NCBI RefSeq assembly: GCF_900496965.1
Contig: NZ_UFQB01000002.1
Location: forward strand, 186,001 to 250,000
DNA from: Achromobacter agilis
GTDB lineage: Bacteria > Pseudomonadota > Gammaproteobacteria > Burkholderiales > Burkholderiaceae_B
Reading direction: 5' to 3'
Length of the DNA stretch: 64,000 nucleotides
Each line of letters begins with the position of its first letter. Position 1 is the stretch's first letter. A program made the translations under genes and the position numbers. The notes below the pieces were generated by a model that had not been told where the DNA came from, made no database searches, and saw nothing but the letters and a program-made list of their open reading frames with translations. Positions 53,907 to 62,258 of this stretch are shown one piece after another.

Positions 53907-54556
53907 CGGACCCTGACCCTCCGCTCAATCAGGCGCACGCCGGCCGTGATCAGCAAGGCCACCGCGAAGTACAGCAGCAGCATCAAGGTGAAGATTTCCG
54001 TCGTGCGCAGGGTTTCGCTGCGCAGCAGCTGGCCCCGGAACGTCAGGTCGGTGATAGTGACCAGCGACACCAGCGCCGTGTTCTTCAACAGTTCGATCAG
54101 CAGGTTGCCGGCGGGCGGCAGCATCGCCGGCACGGCCTGCGGCACGACGATACGGCGCATGATCTGTCCGCGCGTGAGGTTCAGGGCGATGCCCGCCTCG
54201 CGCTGGCCGGGCGGCACCGCGCGGATCGCGCCGCGCACCACCTCGGCGCCGTAGGCGCCGGCGTTCAGCGCCAGCACCACGATGCCCACCAGCATAGCCG
54301 GCAGTTGCAGCCCGAACAGCGGCAGCACGAAATAGAACCAGAAAAGCTGCACCAGCGCCGACGTGCCCCGGAATACCTCCACGTAGATCGACGCGATCCA
54401 GCGCACGGGGCGCAGCGACGACAGGCGGCAGATGCCCGCGGCCAACGCCAGCGGAATGGCCAGCACCATGGCGCCCGCCATGACCTGCAGTGTGACCCCC
54501 AGGCCTTCGAGCAGCGGCGGCGCCAACTCGGCGAAATGCTCCGATATCAGCTGCAT
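53903..54556 (-). CDS. ehuC: ABC transporter permease (EhuC-like)
   Basis: A 217-residue HisMQ-type permease partner of the preceding gene. Motifs are IYVEVFRGTSALVQLFWFYFVLPLF and the EAA loop VRGAIRAVPPGQREAGIALNL. About five membrane helices. It follows ehuB by 10 bases. Confidence 0.87.
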   Translation of the reverse strand: MQLISEHFAELAPPLLEGLGVTLQVMAGAMVLAIPLALAAGICRLSSLRPVRWIASIYVEVFRGTSALVQLFWFYFVLPLFGLQLPAMLVGIVVLALNAGAYGAEVVRGAIRAVPPGQREAGIALNLTRGQIMRRIVVPQAVPAMLPPAGNLLIELLKNTALVSLVTITDLTFRGQLLRSETLRTTEIFTLMLLLYFAVALLITAGVRLIERRVRVR

Positions 54557-54566
54557 CGGCGCCCCC

Positions 54567-55490
54567 TTACTGGCCGGCGCACAATTTGGCTGCGGTGACT
54601 CCCTTGGGCAGTTCTTGCGGCGTAAAGCCGAAAGGCGCTACCAGTTTCTGGTGCTCTTCCGTGCCGATGAACTTGGCGAGCTCCGCGTTGAACGCGTCGG
54701 CGAAAGCCTTGTCGTCGGTGCGAAACGCATAGGCCCCATAACCGCGCACGCTCTTGCCGTCGATGACCGGGTCCGTGAAAGGCTCGGCCTTCTCCAGGCC
54801 GCTGGTCTGGCTGGTCTTGCCCATCAGGTCGTTGACCGTGAGCGCGGTGGCCGCATACGCATCGGCGCGTCCGGCCTGCACGCCGGACAAGGCGCTGACC
54901 GCGTCCGGAAACACCACCACCTGGCCGGGCGGCACCTTGGACTTGGAGGCGTATTCGGCCTCGATCGCGCCCACCACCACGCCCAGCTTGGCGTCGGGAT
55001 GCTTCACGATGTCTTCATAGCTGTGCAGGTTCTTGGGATTGCCCTGCTTGACCAGGAACGCCTGGCCCACGCCATAGGTGGGATCGGAAAACGCGACTTG
55101 CTGGCAGCGTTCGGGCGTCACGTACATGCCGGCCGCGATGATGTCGAAACGCTTAGCCTGCAAGCCCGGGATCAGGGAGCCGAACTCGGTCAGCACCCCC
55201 TCCACCTCGTTGATGCCCATGCGCTTGAGCACCACGCGGGCGATCTCCACGGACTCGCCCGTGACCTTGGCTTCCTTGCTGTCCATATAGGCGAAAGGCG
55301 CCTCGTTGGCGTAGCCGATGCGTATCTTGCCGGCCGCCTTGGCCGCTTCCAGGGTGGCGCCGCCCGCGGGCGCGTTCGCCGCGGCCGCAGCGGGCTTGTC
55401 CGATCCCGAATCGGAACATGCGGCCAACACGGCCAGGCTCAGCGCCAACAGGAAGCGCCGGGATCGGATCAAGGTCAAGGACGGATTCAT
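54567..55490 (-). CDS. ehuB: ABC transporter substrate-binding lipoprotein (EhuB-like)
   Basis: A 307-residue solute-binding protein. The N-terminus LLALSLAVLAACSDSG has a lipobox (LAAC), so it is probably a lipid-anchored protein, followed by an Ala-rich linker. The mature core has IRIGYANEAPFAYMDS, VEGVLTEFGSLIPGLQAKRF and DIIAAGMYVTPERCQQVAFSDPTYG, the stretch characteristic of EhuB (ectoine/5-hydroxyectoine binding). No ectoine catabolic genes (doeA/eutD type) lie in the window, so the ligand may be ectoine scavenged as osmolyte or a related amino acid. Confidence 0.85.
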   Translation of the reverse strand: MNPSLTLIRSRRFLLALSLAVLAACSDSGSDKPAAAAANAPAGGATLEAAKAAGKIRIGYANEAPFAYMDSKEAKVTGESVEIARVVLKRMGINEVEGVLTEFGSLIPGLQAKRFDIIAAGMYVTPERCQQVAFSDPTYGVGQAFLVKQGNPKNLHSYEDIVKHPDAKLGVVVGAIEAEYASKSKVPPGQVVVFPDAVSALSGVQAGRADAYAATALTVNDLMGKTSQTSGLEKAEPFTDPVIDGKSVRGYGAYAFRTDDKAFADAFNAELAKFIGTEEHQKLVAPFGFTPQELPKGVTAAKLCAGQ

Positions 55491-55535
55491 GGGTGATTTC
55501 TCCCTAATTTATTTCTAGGTACATGGATTCACTAA

Positions 55536-55559
55536 AAATGATACGACATTAAATCATTT
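55536..55559. promoter_or_regulatory. Inverted repeat upstream of ehuB
   Basis: AAATGAT, ten bases, ATCATTT. It lies 45-69 bases before the ehuB start in an AT-rich stretch where the promoter must be. Candidate operator; the regulator is not encoded next to it. Confidence 0.4.
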
Positions 55560-55583
55560 CGGCACTAATGATATGATCGAAAA

Positions 55584-55605
55584 AAAGCAGGCCGCAGCCT
55601 GCTTT
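55584..55605 (-). terminator. Rho-independent terminator after the LivK-type gene
   Basis: AAAGCAGGC, loop TGCG, GCCTGCTTT followed by more T on the minus strand. It stands about 75 bases past the stop of the binding-protein gene at 55679 and just before the ehuB promoter. Confidence 0.85.
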
Positions 55606-55678
55606 CCGCTCTCCCCGCCCTATGGGAGGTTAAGACACGTTACCGAGGGTTGGCGCGCATGACGCCTCGCCCGCCCGG

Positions 55679-56833
55679 TTATTGCGCGTACGAGAACCGG
55701 CCGTTCTTGACGATGCCCATGACCCGGGCGCGCTCGTCGAAGCCCTGGTGGTCGTCCTTGGAAATGTTCAATACCCCATTGGGCACGATCAGGTCCCGGG
55801 TGTGCTCGAGCGCGTCGCGCAGCGCCGCGCGGAATTCCGGCGTGCCAGGCTTGGCGCCCGTCTTGAGTGCGCGGGCCACGGCCGAATCCAGCAGCATCCA
55901 GGCCCCGTAGGCATCCCCTGCGAACTGCGTCAGCGTGTGCTTGCCGTACTGGGCTTCGTATTTGTCGGCGAACGCCACGGCGACCTTCTTGACCGGATTG
56001 TCGTCCGGCAGCTCACGGGCGACCACGCCGGGCCCCGTGGGAAACAGGGTGCCCTCCACGTCCGCCCCGCCCACTTGCAGGAATTCCAGCGTGCCGATGC
56101 CATGGGTCTGGTAGACGGCCCCGGTGTAGCCGCGTTCCAGCAGCGTCTTTTGCGGCAAGGCCGAAGGCGTGCCCGCGCCGGCGATCAGCACCGCGTCCGG
56201 CTTGGCCGCGATGACTTTCAACACCTGCCCCACCACCGAGGCATCGGTGCGCTGGAAGCGCTCCTGCGCCACGATTTTCAGGTCCGATCCGGCGGCGGCG
56301 CTGAACTCTTTCCACCAGCTGTCGCCGTAAGAATCCGCAAAGCCGATGAAGGCCACGTTCTTCAGGCCCTTCTTTTTCATGTCCTCGACCAGCGCCGTCG
56401 CCATCAGCGAATCGTTCTGCGGCATTTTGAAGGCCCAGGCGCGCTTCGGGTCCGAGAGCGGCTCGACGATGACGCTGGAAGCCGCCAGCGCAATCATGGG
56501 CGTCTTGGTCTCGGCCAGCACGTCCAGGCCTGCCAGCGCGGCCGCCGTGGTGTTGGGCCCGACGATGGCGTCGACCTTGTCCTCGGAGGTCAGCTTGCGC
56601 ATGTTCTTCACTGCGCGGCTGACGTCGGTGCCGTCATCCAGCACCACGTAGCGGGCCGGCTCGCCGCCCAGCGTCGCGGGCCACAGGCGGATCGCATTGT
56701 TGGTCTGGATGCCGATCGCGGCGGCCGGACCGGTCGTGGACACGTCCACGCCGATGACGACTTCGGCCTGGGCGGAAAAGACGGGAACGGCCAGCGCGAC
56801 GACGCAGGCGCAGCGGAGAAAAGCGAGAGACAT
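55679..56833 (-). CDS. Branched-chain-amino-acid-type ABC substrate-binding protein
   Basis: A 384-residue periplasmic binding protein (LivK/peripla_BP_6 type). Signal peptide LRCACVVALAVPVFSAQA. Then VVIGVDVSTTGPAAAIG, VDAIVGPNTTAAALAGLD, FIGFADSYGDSWWKEF and GDAYGAWMLLDSAV are typical family stretches. The ligand may be an amino acid or aromatic acid. No cognate permease or ATPase genes are adjacent, so it is an orphan receptor. ATG 56833 gives a signal peptide at the N-terminus; the upstream in-frame sequence is Arg-rich and unlikely. Confidence 0.87.
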   Translation of the reverse strand: MSLAFLRCACVVALAVPVFSAQAEVVIGVDVSTTGPAAAIGIQTNNAIRLWPATLGGEPARYVVLDDGTDVSRAVKNMRKLTSEDKVDAIVGPNTTAAALAGLDVLAETKTPMIALAASSVIVEPLSDPKRAWAFKMPQNDSLMATALVEDMKKKGLKNVAFIGFADSYGDSWWKEFSAAAGSDLKIVAQERFQRTDASVVGQVLKVIAAKPDAVLIAGAGTPSALPQKTLLERGYTGAVYQTHGIGTLEFLQVGGADVEGTLFPTGPGVVARELPDDNPVKKVAVAFADKYEAQYGKHTLTQFAGDAYGAWMLLDSAVARALKTGAKPGTPEFRAALRDALEHTRDLIVPNGVLNISKDDHQGFDERARVMGIVKNGRFSYAQ

Positions 56834-57097
56834 GACTACGGTTCTCAGAGGATTTGACGGGGATGCCGCTATTTTGCCTGATGCCAGGCCGCACTGATTC
56901 GACGCGCCGCAAGCAAACCGGCATTCGGGCCCGCCGTTACATCGGCTTGCCGTTGCGCCCGCTCGCTTTCCGCGCCGGCGGCCTGCGCCCGCCGTATCAT
57001 CGACCATGCCTTCGAGGCAACGCGCGCCGCCCGCCGGCGGCCCGCTCCCACCACCGGCCCCGCTCGCAACGGGCGCGGGCCCTTAAAGGAGTCTCGC

Positions 57098-57523
57098 ATG
57101 AAGAAAACCGCAACCGCCGCCTGGTCGGGCGACCTGAAAACCGGCAAGGGCACGATCTCCACGCAAAGCGGCGCGCTCAAAAACCAGCCCTATGGTTTCA
57201 ACACCCGCTTCGGCGACACCCCGGGCACCAACCCCGAAGAACTGCTGGGCGCCGCGCATGCCGGCTGCTTCACCATGGCGCTGTCCAATATCCTGGCCGA
57301 AGCGGGCATGGTCGCCCAGAGCCTCGACACCAAGGCGGAAGTCACGCTGGACAAAGTGGAAGACGGCTTTGCCATCACAGCCGTCCACCTGACCGTGGAA
57401 GCCGTCATTCCCGGCGCCAGCGCCCAGGCCTTCGAAGAGGCCGCGCGCAAGGCCGAAAAAGGCTGCCCCGTCTCGAAAGTGCTGAACGCGAAGATCTCGA
57501 TGGAGGCCAGGCTCAAGTCCTGA
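57098..57523 (+). CDS. OsmC family peroxiredoxin
   Basis: A 141-residue thiol peroxidase of the OsmC/Ohr fold. Both active-site cysteines are present, in AAHAGCFTMALSNIL and EKGCPVSKVL, and the arginine partner is in TRFGDTPGTNPEELLG. It detoxifies organic hydroperoxides, as classical OsmC does in stress. AAAGGAG sits 8 bases before the ATG. It is divergent from the binding-protein gene; 56834-57097 holds their control regions, where I see no clear operator. Confidence 0.92.
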   Translation: MKKTATAAWSGDLKTGKGTISTQSGALKNQPYGFNTRFGDTPGTNPEELLGAAHAGCFTMALSNILAEAGMVAQSLDTKAEVTLDKVEDGFAITAVHLTVEAVIPGASAQAFEEAARKAEKGCPVSKVLNAKISMEARLKS

Positions 57524-57602
57524 CCGGACGCCCGGCCCATGGCCCGCCCCTGCCGGGGCGGCGCCATTGGACCGCCCTATCCCCGGCTTGCCCAAAATCA
57601 AT

Positions 57603-57631
57603 TTGACGGCTGGCGATCGCTCCAAGACAAT
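57603..57631 (+). promoter_or_regulatory. mntH: Sigma-70 promoter of mntH
   Basis: TTGACG (57603-57608), 17 bases, GACAAT (57626-57631). Transcription would begin near 57638, within the Fur-like box, giving a leader of only about 17 nt. Confidence 0.6.
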
Positions 57632-57645
57632 GAGAATCATTCTCA
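57631..57645. promoter_or_regulatory. mntH: Fur/Mur-type box overlapping the mntH start region
   Basis: TGAGAATCATTCTCA is a perfect 7-1-7 palindrome. It differs from the canonical Fur 7-1-7 core TGATAATCATTATCA at two symmetric positions. It covers the end of the -10 element and the predicted transcription start, and ends next to the ribosome-binding site AGGAG, so binding would shut transcription off. Confidence 0.7.
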
Positions 57646-57654
57646 GGAGCGATC

Positions 57655-58944
57655 ATGACACGTTTCATCTACGCGATATCGGGCGGCAACGCCGTCCTGG
57701 CGCAAGACGTCCAGGTGTCGGCCAACCTGCGCCGCATGATCGGATCCGGCCTCCTCGTGGCCGTGGGGTACATCGACCCGGGCAACTGGGCCACCGACAT
57801 CGCGGGCGGCAGCGGCTTCGGTTACGGCCTGCTGATGGTCGTGATCGTGTCCGCCTTCCTGGCCCTCGGCTTCCAGGTCCTGGTGTCGCGCCTGGCGCTC
57901 GTCACCGGCGAGGACCTGGCCACGCTGACGGCCCGCCACCTCTCCCCCCGCCTGTCCAAGGCGGCCTGGCTGGCCGGTGAAGCCGCCATTCTGGCCACCG
58001 CCTTAGCCGAACTCGTGGGCGGCGCCATCGCCTTGCGGCTGCTTTTCGGCCTGCCGCTGATTGCCGGAGTCGCCGTCACCGGCGCCGGCACCTTTGCCGT
58101 GCTGGCGTTCGCGCGCGGCAACGCGGACCGCCAGGAGCGCGTCATCGCCCTCTTGCTGTCGGTCGTCGCGATGTCGTTCGTGTTCCTGCTGTTCAAGGCG
58201 AATCCGGCGTGGACCGAGGTGGCCCGCGGCGTCACCCAGACCGGCCACGCGCTGCGCGACCCGCAGGGCTTCCTGATCGCGCTGGGCATCCTGGGCGCGA
58301 CCCTCATGCCGCACAATCTGTACCTACATTCCGGCTCGCTCGCGCAGCGCGCGCAGCAACTGCCGCCCGCCGCGCGCGGCCTTGCCATGCGCGTGGCGCG
58401 CAACGACACCATCGTGTCGCTGGGCGTGGCCATGCTGATCAACGCCGCCATCATGATCGTGGCCGCGGCATCCCTGTCGGGCTCCGGCATGATCGTATCC
58501 AGCCTGGACGACGCCCACGCGGTCCTCGGCCGCACGCTGGGCGTCGGCGCGGCCGTCGTCTTCGCGGTGGCGCTGTACGCCGCGGGGCAGAGCTCGACGC
58601 TTACGGGCGTGCTGGCGGGCCGCATCCTGTCCAATGGATTCCAGGTCCGGCGCGGCTGGTCCGACCGCCGGCGCGCGCTGGCGACGCGCCTGGTGGCGGG
58701 CGGCGCAGCCGCCGGCCTGCTGGCTTTCACGGGCGGGGAGGATCCGGACGGGCTGCTGGTCCTGAGCCAGGTGGTCCTGAGCCTGGCGTTGCCTTTCGCG
58801 CTGGGCCCCCTGGTGGCGCTCGCCCGCCGCAAGGACCTGATGGGACGGCACGCCCTGCGCGGCGCGTGGGCCTGGGCCGCCATGGCGGCGACCGCGTGCA
58901 TCATGGCGCTGGACGGCTACCTGTTGATCGACATGGTGGCGTGA
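57655..58944 (+). CDS. mntH: Nramp-family divalent metal (Mn2+/Fe2+) transporter
   Basis: A 429-residue proton-coupled metal importer. The metal-site motifs are VGYIDPGNWATD in helix 1 (DPGN, residues 41-44) and GATLMPHNLYLHSG in helix 6 (MPHN, 218-221). Eleven helices are expected. It imports Mn2+ (and Fe2+) during metal limitation or oxidative stress. AGGAG lies 6 bases before the ATG, and a Fur-like box covers the promoter. A strong terminator follows. Confidence 0.94.
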   Translation: MTRFIYAISGGNAVLAQDVQVSANLRRMIGSGLLVAVGYIDPGNWATDIAGGSGFGYGLLMVVIVSAFLALGFQVLVSRLALVTGEDLATLTARHLSPRLSKAAWLAGEAAILATALAELVGGAIALRLLFGLPLIAGVAVTGAGTFAVLAFARGNADRQERVIALLLSVVAMSFVFLLFKANPAWTEVARGVTQTGHALRDPQGFLIALGILGATLMPHNLYLHSGSLAQRAQQLPPAARGLAMRVARNDTIVSLGVAMLINAAIMIVAAASLSGSGMIVSSLDDAHAVLGRTLGVGAAVVFAVALYAAGQSSTLTGVLAGRILSNGFQVRRGWSDRRRALATRLVAGGAAAGLLAFTGGEDPDGLLVLSQVVLSLALPFALGPLVALARRKDLMGRHALRGAWAWAAMAATACIMALDGYLLIDMVA

Positions 58945-58962
58945 CGGCGGCGCCGCGCATGA

Positions 58963-58988
58963 AAAACGCCAGCATCTGCTGGCGTTTT
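58963..58988. terminator. Bidirectional rho-independent terminator
   Basis: AAAACGCCAGCA and TGCTGGCGTTTT form a perfect stem with T-runs on both strands. It lies 18 bases past mntH and 16 bases past the stop of the convergent small gene at 59005-59226, serving both. Confidence 0.9.
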
Positions 58989-59004
58989 CTTGTGCGCTTT
59001 GGCC

Positions 59005-59226
59005 TTAGTGGTAGGCGGAGACCACCGGGTGCTGCTGCCGGCCGGCGTCCATGTCGTGCAGGACTTCTCCCACGGCGCCGCCCAGCGCGGCCAGGCGCGA
59101 TTTCAGACGCCGCCAGCCGCCGCGGCCGTTCGGGCCGGACAGGGCCTCCGCGTTGATGGCATCGCGGATCAGGGACCGCTCCAGGTCATCCGACATACGG
59201 GCGTTCTTCAATGCGGTATCGCTCAT
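59005..59226 (-). CDS. Hypothetical small protein, 73 residues
   Basis: MSDTALKNARMSDDLERSLIRDAINAEAL, then a basic RGGWRRLKSRLAALGG helix and VSAYH at the end. AAGGAG seven bases before the ATG at 59226 makes translation very likely. The middle resembles small DUF1127-like or stress proteins with a basic amphipathic helix, but I cannot place it in a family. The gene is flanked by a terminator at its 3' end and 174 bases of AT-richer sequence upstream, where I see no other feature. Confidence 0.65.
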   Translation of the reverse strand: MSDTALKNARMSDDLERSLIRDAINAEALSGPNGRGGWRRLKSRLAALGGAVGEVLHDMDAGRQQHPVVSAYH

Positions 59227-59400
59227 GATTCTCTCCTTGAGAAAAGCGCGATGTGGAACAGCACGAATTCATCTTAGACCCGAGCTTGCTGCGCCGCAAT
59301 AAAAATTTCCAAGCATTTTTTTGTTCGTTGCACAATGGGTACAAACGCCAAATAACAGTGCATCCAGCAGCAGCCCCTGCACCGTTCCGGTGCGCAGGCT

Positions 59401-59991
59401 TCAGCGGACGAGATGCGCGTCGATCAGCCTGTCGGCCATTTGCGCGACGCGGCCTGCCGGCCCGTCCTCCCCGAATAGCTGGCTGGACACGAACGCGCCC
59501 TCCAGCAGCAGCAGCAACCCGTCCCCCAGCGCGTCCGGATCGGCCGCGCCCATTTCCGCAGCCATCGCCGCCAGCCGGCGGCGCAGTTCTACTTTGTGGG
59601 CCACAGCCACGACCCGCGCGGGATGGTCGGGCTCGGGATATTCGACCGCCGCGTTGGTCAGACCGCAGCCCCGGTAGCCGCTTTGCACCGCGCGCTCGCC
59701 CAGGCCGGACAGATAGGCCAGGATCTGCGCCCGCGGATCGCCGGGGTACGCGTCGCGGGCGGCATCGAAGCGGGCCCAGAACTCGGCGTCGTAGTCGCGC
59801 AAATACGCGGCCGCCAGTTCGTCCTTGGACGAAAAGCTGCGGTACAGGCTGGGCTTGGTCACCCCCGCTTCGTTGACGATGGCGTCCACCCCCACGGCGC
59901 GGATGCCATCCCGGTAGAACATTTCCCGCGCGGTCTTGCGGATGCGGTCGGCCGCCAGCGGCGGTTTGGCGGCGGCTGTCTTGCTGGCCAT
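59401..59991 (-). CDS. TetR/AcrR family transcriptional regulator
   Basis: A 196-residue TetR regulator with N-terminal HTH IRKTAREMFYRDGIRAVGVD and NEAGVTKPSLYRSFSSKDELAAAYL (about residues 17-62). The C-terminal domain has CGLTNAAVEYPEPDHPA, common in regulators near transport or quinone-type detoxification genes. It is divergent from an MFS gene. The region between holds two copies of a 18-base operator in inverted order, so it most likely represses both genes. Confidence 0.92.
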   Translation of the reverse strand: MASKTAAAKPPLAADRIRKTAREMFYRDGIRAVGVDAIVNEAGVTKPSLYRSFSSKDELAAAYLRDYDAEFWARFDAARDAYPGDPRAQILAYLSGLGERAVQSGYRGCGLTNAAVEYPEPDHPARVVAVAHKVELRRRLAAMAAEMGAADPDALGDGLLLLLEGAFVSSQLFGEDGPAGRVAQMADRLIDAHLVR

Positions 59992-60049
59992 GCGTAGGCT
60001 CCTTTTCCGATAGCGAATCTGTCCGGAACGGGCGCGCCAAAAAAAGCGC

Positions 60050-60079
60050 TTGACTATGTTACTGACCGGTACGTACTAT
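60050..60079 (+). promoter_or_regulatory. Promoter of the MFS gene at 60111
   Basis: TTGACT (60050-60055) and TACTAT (60074-60079) are 18 bases apart. Operator arm 1 lies in the spacer, arm 2 just after the predicted transcription start (about 60086). Confidence 0.6.
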
Positions 60080-60110
60080 CCGCAAACCTTCATACGTACC
60101 GGTCAGTAAC
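60058..60110. promoter_or_regulatory. Double TetR operator with perfect 18-base arms
   Basis: GTTACTGACCGGTACGTA (60058-60075) is repeated as its exact reverse complement at 60093-60110, 17 bases apart. Each arm is itself an imperfect palindrome around ACCGGT (TAC-N2-ACCGGT-N2-GTA), so two repressor dimers can bind. The second arm abuts the MFS ATG. Confidence 0.8.
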
Positions 60111-61394
60111 ATGAGTATAGCCCACCCTCCCATGCCGTTCCGGCGCGCCGGCCAGAAGTACGCTTTTGTCGTTGTCGCCGTGGTGTTCCTGTCCCTCCTG
60201 GTGTCGGCCGGGCTGCGGTCCTCGCCCAGCGTGCTGCTGGTGCCGCTTGAAGAAGCCTTCGGCTGGAGCCGCAGCACGATTTCATTCTCTGCCGCCGTGG
60301 GCATTTTCCTGTACGGCATGGTCGGGCCGTTCGCGGCCGCGGCGATGGAACGCTTCGGCTTGCGGCGCGTGCTGATCGGCGCCCTGGCCCTGATGGCCGC
60401 GTCCAGCGCCGCCAGCGCCTACATGACCGAATCCTGGCACCTGCTCCTGACCTGGGGCGTGTTCTCCGGAATCGGCTCCGGCGCGGTCGCCGTAGTGCTG
60501 GGGGCCACCGTGGTCAACCGCTGGTTCGCACGCCATCGGGGCGTCATGATGGGTCTGCTGACCGCCAGTTCCGCGACCGGCACGCTGGTATTCCTGCCCG
60601 CGCTGGCCGCACTGGCTTCGTCCGGCGACTGGACCCGGGTGGTGTGGACGGTGGCGGCCGCAGCCGCGGCGCTGGTGCCGCTGGCGTGGTGGCTGGTGCC
60701 GGACCGGCCCGCCAGTGTCGGGCTGACCCCATTCGGCAGCGACCCGCACGCCGCGCCCGCCCCCGCCGCGCCGCGCACCGGCTTGCTGGGGGCCACCTTC
60801 GGCGCCCTGGCGCGCGCCTCGAAAACCCGCACGTTCTGGTATCTGTTCGCCACTTTCTTCGTCTGCGGCTTCACCACCAACGGTCTCGTCGGCACGCACC
60901 TGATCGCGCTTTGCGGCGACCACGGCATGCCCGAAGTGCAGGCCGCGGGCCTGCTGGCGCTGATGGGCATCTTCGACCTGATCGGCACCACGGCGTCGGG
61001 GTGGCTGACGGACCGCTACGATCCCCGCAAGCTGCTCTTCGTCTACTACGGGCTGCGGGGCCTGTCGCTGATCTACCTGCCCTACTCCGACTTTTCGTTC
61101 TACAGCCTGTCGATCTTCGCCATTTTCTTCGGCCTGGACTGGATCGCCACGGTGCCGCCCACGCTGCGCCTGACCACCGAGGCATTCGGCGAACGCGACG
61201 CCTCCATCGTGTTCGGCTGGATCGTGGCAGGCCATCAGTTGGGCGCCGCGAGCGCCGCCTGGATGGCGGGCGCGGTGCGCGAAGCCCAGGGCAGCTACCT
61301 GATGGCCTTCGTCATCTCGGGGGCAACGGGCCTGATCGCCGCCGTCATCGCGCTGATGATCGGCAGGAAGCGCGTGGAACCCCAGCCGGCCTGA
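60111..61394 (+). CDS. Major facilitator superfamily transporter (monocarboxylate/OFA-like)
   Basis: A 427-residue permease with twelve helices. Stretches such as SPSVLLVPLEEAFGWSRSTIS, GIFLYGMVGPFAAAAMERFGLR and NRWFARHRGVMMGLLTASSATG place it with the monocarboxylate/oxalate-formate-like MFS group. Substrate unknown, possibly an organic acid or toxic compound. ATG 60111 directly follows the second operator arm and has a poor ribosome-binding site; ATG 60132 is an alternative. TetR control of this kind usually means induction by the transported compound. Confidence 0.88.
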   Translation: MSIAHPPMPFRRAGQKYAFVVVAVVFLSLLVSAGLRSSPSVLLVPLEEAFGWSRSTISFSAAVGIFLYGMVGPFAAAAMERFGLRRVLIGALALMAASSAASAYMTESWHLLLTWGVFSGIGSGAVAVVLGATVVNRWFARHRGVMMGLLTASSATGTLVFLPALAALASSGDWTRVVWTVAAAAAALVPLAWWLVPDRPASVGLTPFGSDPHAAPAPAAPRTGLLGATFGALARASKTRTFWYLFATFFVCGFTTNGLVGTHLIALCGDHGMPEVQAAGLLALMGIFDLIGTTASGWLTDRYDPRKLLFVYYGLRGLSLIYLPYSDFSFYSLSIFAIFFGLDWIATVPPTLRLTTEAFGERDASIVFGWIVAGHQLGAASAAWMAGAVREAQGSYLMAFVISGATGLIAAVIALMIGRKRVEPQPA

Positions 61395-61423
61395 ACGCGC
61401 CCCCTGCGGGCGGCGGGAAGCGC

Positions 61424-62128
61424 TCAGGATGCGCCGGGCGCTCCCGCATGCCGCCCGCGCAGGTTGTAGGCTTTCTTGCTGCCCACGTGCTTGCGGATCA
61501 GCGCCTCGGCGCGCTCGCCGTCGCGCTGCATCAGCGCCTGCACGAAGGCCTCATGGTCGGCCACTGCCGCCGTCCATTCATCGCTATCGAAATTGGACTT
61601 ATAGCGCAACGCCTGCACCTGCAGGTTCAGCCGGTCATAGGCATGGGTGAGCGCCGGGTTGTGCGCCGCGCGGTTGATCGCGATGTGCGTGCCCATGCTG
61701 GCGGCGAAATACGCGCGGATGTCCCGCTTCTCGTAGTTCTCGCGCATTTGCGCGTGCAATTGCGCGATGTGCGCCAGTTCGGCGTCCGTCGCGCGTTCGG
61801 CGGCGCTGCGCACCGATAGCCCTTCCAGCACCGACAGCACATCGAAGATGTTCTCGACGTCGTCCGCCGACAACTCGATCACCATCGCGCCCCGCTTGGG
61901 CTGCAAGGCCACCAGGCCGTCCGAGGCCAGCATCCGGTAGGCCTCGCGCAGCGGCGTACGCGAAATCTTCAGCTGTTCGCACAGATCGCGTTCGTTCAGC
62001 CACGTGCCCGGCTTGAACGTGCCGTCGATGATGAGCTGCCGCAATTTTTCGGCGACCACGGCCGGCAGCGTCGGGTGATGGATGGCCAAATCAGGGACGG
62101 ATTGTTCCGGAACTTCAGGGTTAGCCAT
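61424..62128 (-). CDS. GntR family regulator, FadR (FCD) subgroup
   Basis: A 234-residue regulator: winged HTH (VAEKLRQLIIDGTFKPGTWLNERDLCEQLKIS with SRTPLREAYRML) and a C-terminal all-helical FCD domain with metal-ligand-type residues (SMGTHIAINRAAHNPA, VADHEAFVQALMQRD). It is divergent from a Bug receptor and enoyl-CoA hydratase gene, with TGGTATACCA between them. ATG at 62128. Confidence 0.92.
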   Translation of the reverse strand: MANPEVPEQSVPDLAIHHPTLPAVVAEKLRQLIIDGTFKPGTWLNERDLCEQLKISRTPLREAYRMLASDGLVALQPKRGAMVIELSADDVENIFDVLSVLEGLSVRSAAERATDAELAHIAQLHAQMRENYEKRDIRAYFAASMGTHIAINRAAHNPALTHAYDRLNLQVQALRYKSNFDSDEWTAAVADHEAFVQALMQRDGERAEALIRKHVGSKKAYNLRGRHAGAPGAS

Positions 62129-62166
62129 GAGTTGTTCGCACTCGTGAATTCGACTATTTTTGTATC

Positions 62167-62176
62167 TGGTATACCA
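62167..62176. promoter_or_regulatory. GntR/FadR-type operator
   Basis: TGGTATACCA is a perfect palindrome of the form seen for FCD-type GntR regulators (TNGTNNACNA). It lies in the divergent region, 39 bases from the regulator start and 82 bases from the Bug start. A related half-site (GGCATACC) follows ten bases later. Confidence 0.6.
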
Positions 62177-62258
62177 AACACCAAAGGCATACCAACCTGA
62201 CCCCATCATAGAGCAAGCAACACGCGGGCAGGCTTCCCACCACCAAGGAGACACCCTC

